A stretch of 64,000 nucleotides of DNA, taken from assembly GCF_000025985.1 (NCBI RefSeq), contig NC_003228.3, forward strand, positions 2,232,001 through 2,296,000. The letters run 5' to 3'. The position numbers and the translations under genes were made by a program. A model generated the notes under the pieces. It ran no database searches. It saw only the letters and a program-made list of their open reading frames with translations, and was not told the origin of the DNA. Position 1 is the stretch's first letter. Each line of letters starts with the position of its first letter. This stretch comes from Bacteroides fragilis NCTC 9343. GTDB lineage: Bacteria; Bacteroidota; Bacteroidia; Bacteroidales; Bacteroidaceae. Shown piece after piece: positions 58,281 through 64,000 of this stretch.

Positions 58281-59624
58281 TCAGAGTATCGGGCGCGACA
58301 ACACTTTCCGTTTAATCAATGCAAACCAACCGGCCAGAATAAGCCCTTTGGCAACAGTAGTGACGCAAACAGCCCACCAGATACCTTCTACTCCCATGCC
58401 CATGCGGACAAACAGAATGGCGAGCGGAATACGCATGTAGTTGCAGGTGATGCTGATAATGGCAGGTGGAATGGTGCGTCCGATACCGTAGAATACACCT
58501 TGTGTCGTGATCTCGAGCATCATAAAGAGTTGTGAATAACCGTCGATGCGGAGAAACACGCCTCCTGCTTCATAAGCGGCTTGTTCGGGAACAAAGAGAG
58601 CAAAGATTTCGTTTCCGAAAAATACAAAAAGCAGGGTGCAGAGCGTACCGAAAATTGAAGTCATCAACAAAGTCGTATGCCACGATTTGATCACACGGTC
58701 TGTTCGTCCGGCTGCATAGTTCTGGGCAATGAATGCGCTTAAGGCAGTAGAGAATCCTTGTGATGTATTCCAGGTGATAGCCTCAATTTGCCCTCCGGTG
58801 GTAAAGGTCATCAATCCGATATGCCCTCCTTGTTCGGATGCTGTACGGCAAAGGAACATATTGACGAATGCAAACAAGGTGTTAAGGGTAGCTACCGGTA
58901 AACCTAATTTAAGGATACGATGGGTATATTTTTTCTTTAACCGGGTAAAGAAAGAGAATCGTCCCAGTAAAGCGTCTCTGCAACGTAATTGATAGATAAA
59001 AATGCCGAATACTGCTGCTTGCGAAATCCAAGTAGCATAGGCTGCTCCGTTGGTACCCAGCCCGAAACCGAAGATGAAAAGGGGATCGAGGAGGATATTC
59101 AATACCAATCCGGTACCACTGATGTAGAATGGTATCTTACTTCTTCCGGCGGCATTATAAATACCGGTAAAGGCTGCCGAAAGAAAAATGAAAGGTAATC
59201 CGGTAGAGATTATGCGCAGATAAGCGATTGCATTTTCGGTGATATGTGCTTCCAGTTCGTAGATACCGATGATGGGACGTGCAAGCAGGAAAAGCAGTCC
59301 ACCCCAGCAAAGTGAAATAATAAGGGCGATAGTAATGTTGTGTGAGGCGAAATTACGGGCATCTTCATGATTTTGTGCTCCGATGGACTGACCTACACTG
59401 ACCTCGGAACCTACTTTGTTCAGTAAGGAAATGGAACCCGACATCCAGGTCAGGATACCTACCGAACCGACGGCGGCGACGGCTTCACTCCCCAAACGCC
59501 CTACCCAAGCCATATCTGTCAGACTATATGCCATTTGGATAAACGAGGTGGCCATAATGGGCATCGCCAGGTTAAACAATTGTTTATTGATAGGACCTTG
59601 AGTCAGATTCTTGATTCCTTGCAT
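58281..59624 (-). CDS. MATE family efflux transporter
   Basis: A 447-residue transporter from the ATG at 59624 (MQGIKNLTQGPINKQLFNLAMPIM); the longer frame to 59678 starts upstream of the likely promoter and adds 18 unlikely residues. Twelve hydrophobic segments in two MatE halves: MAWVGRLGSEAVAAVG and GVFYGIGRTIPPAIISITCN are typical. Exports cationic compounds with Na+ or H+. Divergent from the DMT gene. Confidence 0.93.
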   Translation of the reverse strand: MQGIKNLTQGPINKQLFNLAMPIMATSFIQMAYSLTDMAWVGRLGSEAVAAVGSVGILTWMSGSISLLNKVGSEVSVGQSIGAQNHEDARNFASHNITIALIISLCWGGLLFLLARPIIGIYELEAHITENAIAYLRIISTGLPFIFLSAAFTGIYNAAGRSKIPFYISGTGLVLNILLDPLFIFGFGLGTNGAAYATWISQAAVFGIFIYQLRCRDALLGRFSFFTRLKKKYTHRILKLGLPVATLNTLFAFVNMFLCRTASEQGGHIGLMTFTTGGQIEAITWNTSQGFSTALSAFIAQNYAAGRTDRVIKSWHTTLLMTSIFGTLCTLLFVFFGNEIFALFVPEQAAYEAGGVFLRIDGYSQLFMMLEITTQGVFYGIGRTIPPAIISITCNYMRIPLAILFVRMGMGVEGIWWAVCVTTVAKGLILAGWFALIKRKVLSRPIL

Positions 59625-59650
59625 GATATTATTTAATAAGAAATGAGTGG

Positions 59651-59690
59651 CAAAGATACGACTTTCTTCCGGCTGCAATCCTTATCTTTG
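59651..59690. promoter_or_regulatory. Two back-to-back -7 boxes for the divergent MATE and DMT genes
   Basis: TATCTTTG reads leftward at 59658-59651 (27 bases before the MATE start) and rightward at 59683-59690 (23 bases before the DMT start). The two promoters are only 24 bp apart, so their -33 regions overlap. Confidence 0.6.
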
Positions 59691-59712
59691 CGGAGAAAAT
59701 TTATAGAAGAAT

Positions 59713-60612
59713 ATGAAAACAACTCAGAGAACGGCCGGATGGTATCATGTGATGGCAGCGGTGACAGTAATGATATGGGGAACAACTTTCGTTGCTACTA
59801 AAGTTTTAATAAAATATGGCCTGTCACCTGTCGATATTTTATTCTACCGTTTTTTATTGGCATATATTTGCATCTGGTTTTTCTCTCCTCGTGTGTTGCT
59901 GGCTAAGAGTTGGCAGGACGAACTGCGGTTTGTAGGACTCGGACTATGTGGAGGTTCGCTCTATTTTGTAGCCGAAAATACGGCATTGGGTATGACGCTT
60001 GCTTCCAATGTATCGTTAATTATCTGTACGACTCCTATTCTGACTGCACTGTTGGCACCCTTTTTCTATAAGGGTGATAAATTAAAAGCACGTCTGATAG
60101 GCGGTTCTTTGATGGCGCTTATCGGAGTGGGACTGGTTGTGTTTAATGGTAGTTTCATTTTGCAGCTTAGTCCGGCCGGTGATATTCTGACCCTGATAGC
60201 TGCATTAATGTGGGCTTTTTATTGCTTGCTTCTCAGGAGGATGAATACTCATTATCCGACATTGTTCATTACACGGAAAGTTTTCTTTTATGGTTTGGTG
60301 ACTCTTTTACCCCTATTCTTAGTGTATCCTTTACAGACGGATATACATATCCTGTTCCGGCCCGTTGTCGCTCTAAATCTGCTTTTTCTGGGGGTGATTG
60401 CCTCGATGCTGTGCTATATTATGTGGAATACGGCAGTGAAACAATTGGGAGTGGTTTGTGCCACCAGTTATATTTATGTAGTTCCCCTTATTACTTTGCT
60501 GACCTCTGCCATTGTGATCGACGAAACCATCACAATAGTTGCTTTATTGGGATCGGCACTGATTCTGAGCGGAGTATATATTGCCGAAAGGGGAGTGAAC
60601 TTGAAGAAATAA
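59713..60612 (+). CDS. DMT-superfamily transporter (EamA domains)
   Basis: A 299-residue protein with ten membrane helices in two EamA halves (MIWGTTFVATKVLIKYGLSPVDILFYRF; ALMWAFYCLLLRRMNTHYP ... YIYVVPLITLLTSAIVIDETITIVALLGSALILSG). Drug/metabolite exporter of unknown substrate. Divergent from the MATE transporter. Confidence 0.92.
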   Translation: MKTTQRTAGWYHVMAAVTVMIWGTTFVATKVLIKYGLSPVDILFYRFLLAYICIWFFSPRVLLAKSWQDELRFVGLGLCGGSLYFVAENTALGMTLASNVSLIICTTPILTALLAPFFYKGDKLKARLIGGSLMALIGVGLVVFNGSFILQLSPAGDILTLIAALMWAFYCLLLRRMNTHYPTLFITRKVFFYGLVTLLPLFLVYPLQTDIHILFRPVVALNLLFLGVIASMLCYIMWNTAVKQLGVVCATSYIYVVPLITLLTSAIVIDETITIVALLGSALILSGVYIAERGVNLKK

Positions 60613-60630
60613 ACAGTGTCGGCAATTGCT

Positions 60631-62190
60631 TTAATTTTCTGTCTCTTCGATTTTCGATGAAATCTTCTCTATGGCTTCACTCAACTCTTTTTCAGGAGGA
60701 ATTACATTGAAATCTTCCCAAAAGCTTTTGTCGTATACAAATGGAGTTTCCGCAAAGATGGTATGTACGGACAACCGCTCATTATGGTCGAAACGGCTGA
60801 CATTATCCGTTTCTATCTTGCAGGTGACCATTTCAAACCATGTATGTAGGATGGTATTGTTGAGCCATTTGTTCTTTTGTTTTATTTTAAAGTGTAAGTC
60901 TCCGCGTACATGGTGGATGTAATATGTCTGTTTCCAAGGTTTATAGGATACGGTATAAACCACCTTTTGGGGAATAATCCGGATGTTGCGGCTTCTTTTC
61001 TCAACCAGCATGTTGGCTGCTTTATGTATATACCGCGGAGTCAACTCGAATCGTGCCCGGAGCAGGGCGCTGTTTTCCGAGTCGATGTAGAGTTCACCGC
61101 AATAATAGGGATACTTGATACTTGGACGCTGTTCAAAGGAGACTACATGGGCAAGCCGGTTATCGATAACAGCAAGGTCGCTGGAAGTGTAGACATAGAC
61201 ACATTCTTTGGAGTCCGGAAGCAGAAAATCCGGCAAACTTTTGATTAGGTCTAACTCGATGCTGGCATGAATACCCGATTTCATTTTAGCAATTAAGGTA
61301 TCCTTTACAGCTTGGTTAGTGATACGGCGCATTTTCAACAACTTTACTTGGTCGGTCTTTTCCGGGGTACTTGACGAAGCCTTATATATCTTGAATATTC
61401 CCTCAGTCAGGCTGACAAACCGGTTCTTTTGCTCGATACCCTCCCTATAGAAAGAGGTCAGATAGACAGGGACTTTGGAATAATTCTTTTTTCTGAATTG
61501 CAGCATCTCTCTCAATAGACGCACCGGATTGACAATGCGTACAATAACCTCTTGCAGGGGAATTACCTTAGGCTCCAGAGCAAAAGTTCCGTTTCGTCCG
61601 GCAAGTAGGGATGCATCCGTGGTTTGCGGTACGTAGCCCAGATGTGAAAAGCGAATCCGGCCGTTTCGGAGGGAATCGGGCAGATGAAGCCTGAAACTCC
61701 CGTTTTGATTGGTGACACTACCGATGGAGGAACCCTCGGCACCTACGGTAGCATAGGGGATCGGCTCTCTGGATAGTTGGTCTATTAATGTTCCTTCAAG
61801 AGTGAATGAGAGTGTGCTGTCTCTGCATAAACCTTCTTCCTTACTTATACTTAATGCCGTTTCCGGTCGATAAATGATGATGTGTTTGTCTACCGAACGT
61901 AGTTTAAGGTTGTCATTACCAATTATACTGTAAATGGCTTGGCGTACGGTCTGTTTTCCACCTTTCAACTTTACCGTACGTTCATTGTCAACCAGTTTGC
62001 TGTCGTAGATGAACAGGTATCCTGTCTCTTCCGTTATTTTAGAAAGTAGTTTATAAACGGTCATTTCACTTTTCGGTAACCGGATGATACGATCGAGTAT
62101 ACCGGAGTCATCCGCCTTTACCCGGGCTGCTATGAATAATAGCAGACAGGTGAACAGGCATTGCAGGCAGAGACTTTTCGAGGCTTTCAT
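60631..62190 (-). CDS. STN and carboxypeptidase-regulatory-like domain envelope protein
   Basis: A 519-residue protein with signal peptide ending ...ARVKA. Residues about 30-110 are an STN (secretin/TonB short N-terminal) domain (KLLSKITEETGYLFIYDSKLVDNERTV...). Residues about 130-215 are a CarboxypepD_reg-like domain (FTLEGTLIDQLSREPIPYATV, GSVTNQNGSFRLHL). The C-terminal 300 residues (SKVPVYLTSFYREGIEQKN, YYCGELYIDSENSALLRARFEL) are like the shared region of DUF5686-type envelope proteins but without a barrel. Third in an ECF sigma/FecR/STN operon, in the place usually held by a TonB-dependent receptor. Confidence 0.82.
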   Translation of the reverse strand: MKASKSLCLQCLFTCLLLFIAARVKADDSGILDRIIRLPKSEMTVYKLLSKITEETGYLFIYDSKLVDNERTVKLKGGKQTVRQAIYSIIGNDNLKLRSVDKHIIIYRPETALSISKEEGLCRDSTLSFTLEGTLIDQLSREPIPYATVGAEGSSIGSVTNQNGSFRLHLPDSLRNGRIRFSHLGYVPQTTDASLLAGRNGTFALEPKVIPLQEVIVRIVNPVRLLREMLQFRKKNYSKVPVYLTSFYREGIEQKNRFVSLTEGIFKIYKASSSTPEKTDQVKLLKMRRITNQAVKDTLIAKMKSGIHASIELDLIKSLPDFLLPDSKECVYVYTSSDLAVIDNRLAHVVSFEQRPSIKYPYYCGELYIDSENSALLRARFELTPRYIHKAANMLVEKRSRNIRIIPQKVVYTVSYKPWKQTYYIHHVRGDLHFKIKQKNKWLNNTILHTWFEMVTCKIETDNVSRFDHNERLSVHTIFAETPFVYDKSFWEDFNVIPPEKELSEAIEKISSKIEETEN

Positions 62191-62214
62191 TGTTTTGGGG
62201 TTTTGATTCCGGGA

Positions 62215-63063
62215 TTACTCGGAGAGGGTGATTATGTTTTGATTGCGTGTGCACTTCAGGTTCAGTGCAAGGCCGATTAGCTCGGCCATTTTCTCAGGAG
62301 AATCCTCTGAGAACGAAACCGTCAGTACATGTTTCCCCAGTTCCGGGGAACTTTGCAGATGTATTTCCGTCTGGCGAAGGTTGATGGCATGCAGGATGTG
62401 ATCCAACTGTTCGTCTTTGAAACGCATATTTTGCATGTATCGGGTAAACTGTTCGGAATTCTCGGTCACAGTCAACTGCCATTCATCGCCCAATAAAGTA
62501 GCGGTCTCTCCGGCCTTGACATGTATTTCCTGGCCATTCTGCTTTTGAGTAACTTTTACCTCACCTCTCTGAACTGCTAATTCGAATGGAGAGTTGCCAC
62601 TGTTTCTCACATGAAAGGCGGTACCTATCACCTCGATCTGTACTTTTCCGGTTTCGATGAAGAAAGGACGTGCACGATTGCCCGCTATGTCAAAAAGGGC
62701 GTTTCCTTTCAAACTCACTTCTCTTCTTTTTTTAGAAAAATGTTTGGGATATTCCAGTGAAGTCTGCTCTGACAGATAGACAACGGAACCATCCTCAAGC
62801 GTGGTGACCAGTATGCTCTCTTCTTTGTTTGCTTTGACTAATAGTTCACCGCCGGAAAGATGGCGGTCGGTCCGTAACACCGTAGGCAGGTAAACACATA
62901 GGCTTATAATAGCTGCAATGGCTGCTATGCCGATCCATGCGGTCGGACGTGTGGCAAAACGACGTTCTGTCACCGTTGGTAACAGTCCGTCTGTCTCCAG
63001 GCGATTGTGTAATTTATTCCACGCCTGATCGGTTTGGGTCTTGTTTTTTTCGATTCGATTCAT
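62215..63063 (-). CDS. FecR family anti-sigma factor
   Basis: A 282-residue inner membrane protein. A cytosolic N-terminus (about 1-42) binds the sigma factor; a membrane helix follows (AWIGIAAIAAIISLCVYLPTVL); then a periplasmic FecR domain (DGSVVYLSEQTSLEYPKHFSKKRREVSLKGNALFDI, VIGTAFHVRN) and a C-terminal DUF4974 domain (NMRFKDEQLDHILHAINLRQ, KMAELIGLALNLK). It overlaps the sigma factor gene by 4 bp and holds that factor inactive until an outer membrane signal arrives. Confidence 0.93.
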   Translation of the reverse strand: MNRIEKNKTQTDQAWNKLHNRLETDGLLPTVTERRFATRPTAWIGIAAIAAIISLCVYLPTVLRTDRHLSGGELLVKANKEESILVTTLEDGSVVYLSEQTSLEYPKHFSKKRREVSLKGNALFDIAGNRARPFFIETGKVQIEVIGTAFHVRNSGNSPFELAVQRGEVKVTQKQNGQEIHVKAGETATLLGDEWQLTVTENSEQFTRYMQNMRFKDEQLDHILHAINLRQTEIHLQSSPELGKHVLTVSFSEDSPEKMAELIGLALNLKCTRNQNIITLSE

Positions 63064-63611
63064 GATATCTGGATATAATTCTCAATTTCTTTTCGTAAAG
63101 TCCGGAGTGCACGGGTCATTTCTTTCTCTACTGTTTTTACCGATAGTGAGAGGAGAGAGGCTATTTCTGAATACTTTTTTCCTTCTGTGTGGTGTAGTCG
63201 GAAGATATGCAAACGGCGCTCCGGTAGTTTCTCAAGGGTTCGGTTTATAATTTGTTGCAGTTCTTTGTACTCAATCTGCTCTTGCGGATCGGGTGAAGCT
63301 ATATTTACCGGAACGGATAAAATCGCATCCTGATAGCGCCTTTTGACATCCTGATGTTCGCAATATTGGATAGAGCGGTTACGTACAGACCGATAGAGAT
63401 AGTTCTTGACAGAATGAAAAATCTCAAGTTTTTCCCGATCCTTCCAGAATACATAGAACAATTCTTCGACGATTTCTTCGGCTACGTCCGGTACACCCGT
63501 TATGCTGGCGGCGTATAGGCGAAGCGGAGTATAATATTGGCGGAATAATGTTTCAAACGCCTTTATATTGCCTTCTTTTATTTGAGTAAGTATAAATACG
63601 TCGTTCAGCAT
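63060..63611 (-). CDS. ECF sigma factor, SusC/FecR-linked type
   Basis: A 183-residue sigma-70 factor: region 2 (IKAFETLFRQYYTPLRLYAASITGVPDVAEEIVEELFYVFW; SVKNYLYRSVRNRSIQY) and region 4 (LEKLPERRLHIFRLHHTEGKKYSEIASLLSLSVKTVEKEMTRAL). Of the Bacteroidetes-specific group paired with FecR. TATCTTTG on the minus strand at 63650-63643 is a probable -7 box, 31 bases upstream. Confidence 0.94.
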   Translation of the reverse strand: MLNDVFILTQIKEGNIKAFETLFRQYYTPLRLYAASITGVPDVAEEIVEELFYVFWKDREKLEIFHSVKNYLYRSVRNRSIQYCEHQDVKRRYQDAILSVPVNIASPDPQEQIEYKELQQIINRTLEKLPERRLHIFRLHHTEGKKYSEIASLLSLSVKTVEKEMTRALRTLRKEIENYIQIS

Positions 63612-63642
63612 ATTGGGGGATATATCGGGAGTTAGAGTTCGT

Positions 63643-63650
63643 CAAAGATA
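63643..63650 (-). promoter_or_regulatory. -7 box of the ECF sigma/FecR/STN operon
   Basis: TATCTTTG on the minus strand between the stop of the rightmost gene and the sigma start, arguing that the sigma operon has its own promoter. Confidence 0.5.
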
Positions 63651-63663
63651 CTATAAAAAGTGA

Positions 63664-64000
63664 TTACTGCTTCTGCTGCTTTTTTAATTTGTTTACTGCA
63701 TGCTCCAATGACTCTGTAGGCTCTATGATATTATAGCCTCCCCAAAAGTTGTCACTGGTAAAGTTATCCACTTTGTCTGAGAATACATGATTTTGTTTGA
63801 ATGCTGCTTTATATGGAATAGCTGTAATATTGTTTTCTTTCCTGTCCGTAACCACCATTTCCGATAAGATGGTATAGTTGGTAGAAAACAGTTTACGCTT
63901 CCAGTCACACTTAAAGCGGATATTGTTCCGGATATAACTCAGGTAAGTGATCCCTCCCAGGTTTTTGTATGATATCAGGTATGATACTTCTACCGGTTTG
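63664..64000 (-). CDS. C-terminal part of a paralogue of the STN/CarboxypepD protein, cut by window edge
   Basis: The minus-strand frame is open from 64000 to the stop at 63664, about 112 residues ending KLKKQQKQ. VEVSYLISYKNLGGITYLSYIRNNIRFKCDWK, LSEMVVTD and DNFWGGYNIIEPTESLEHAVNKL align by pattern with the C-terminus of the 60631 product (VSYKPWKQTYYIHHVRGDLHFKIK, FEMVTCKI, FWEDFNVIPPEKELSEAIEKI). So two related envelope proteins flank the sigma/FecR pair. The start lies outside the window. Confidence 0.75.
   Translation of the reverse strand, partial: KPVEVSYLISYKNLGGITYLSYIRNNIRFKCDWKRKLFSTNYTILSEMVVTDRKENNITAIPYKAAFKQNHVFSDKVDNFTSDNFWGGYNIIEPTESLEHAVNKLKKQQKQ

Noticed and set aside
1..64000. 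tRNA, rRNA or complete insertion sequence
   Set aside because: No cloverleaf-like segment, rRNA signature or transposase was recognised by reading; a covariance search was not possible here.

Overview
The window looks like a chromosomal segment of a Bacteroides fragilis-group bacterium. Supporting signs are promoters of the TTTG-N19..21-TAnnTTTG type, a SusC/SusD pair, an ECF sigma/FecR/STN cluster, DUF4492 ahead of cydAB, a 'smalltalk' microprotein next to an HU-like protein, and moderate-to-low GC. The species call is an inference from gene content; no rRNA or tRNA gene was seen.

Layout. 1-2865: 3' end of a capsular polysaccharide/O-antigen locus (GT4 glycosyltransferase cut by the window edge, sugar-nucleotide SDR, WecA/WbpL-like initiating transferase). 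3026-3557: decayed HipB/HipA-like toxin-antitoxin pair. 3856-4478: HU-like protein and a 31-residue smalltalk microprotein. 4520-9530: dicarboxylate symporter, then the oxidative pentose-phosphate operon gnd-zwf-pgl. 9531-19992: accessory stretch with small proteins, a CBM9/GHL10-type secreted protein, a urea transporter, a metzincin-like lipoprotein, UmuDC, two unrecognised proteins and two candidate small RNAs. 19993-26522: one minus-strand unit encoding TolC, a MacA-like adaptor, an ABC ATPase, a MacB-like permease and a LytS/LytR-type two-component pair. 26975-29950: DUF4492-cydA-cydB (cytochrome bd oxidase).

30074-35793: a tightly overlapping five-gene operon matching the STM4015-STM4014-STM4013-STM4012-STM4011 families (WGR/LRR protein, ATP-grasp-like protein, alkaline-phosphatase-fold hydrolase, two radical SAM enzymes). 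The last enzyme carries a C-terminal HAD phosphatase domain. This is the best candidate for an undescribed biochemical system in the window.

35796-47574: mostly minus-strand housekeeping and envelope genes (2-hydroxyacid dehydrogenase, RarA, GH2 glycosidase, DUF5686 protein, WecB, TRIC channel, DUF4251, M48 protease, LemA). 47865-50392: conserved ECF sigma factor and an oxaloacetate decarboxylase/pyruvate carboxylase B-like subunit. 50393-56478: SusC/SusD pair preceded by a 253-bp segment bounded by 20-bp inverted repeats, almost certainly a phase-variable invertible promoter region. 56582-60612: transglycosylase, OmpA-like lipoprotein, MATE and DMT transporters. 60631-64000: ECF sigma, FecR anti-sigma and an STN/CarboxypepD outer-envelope protein, with a paralogue of the latter running off the right edge.
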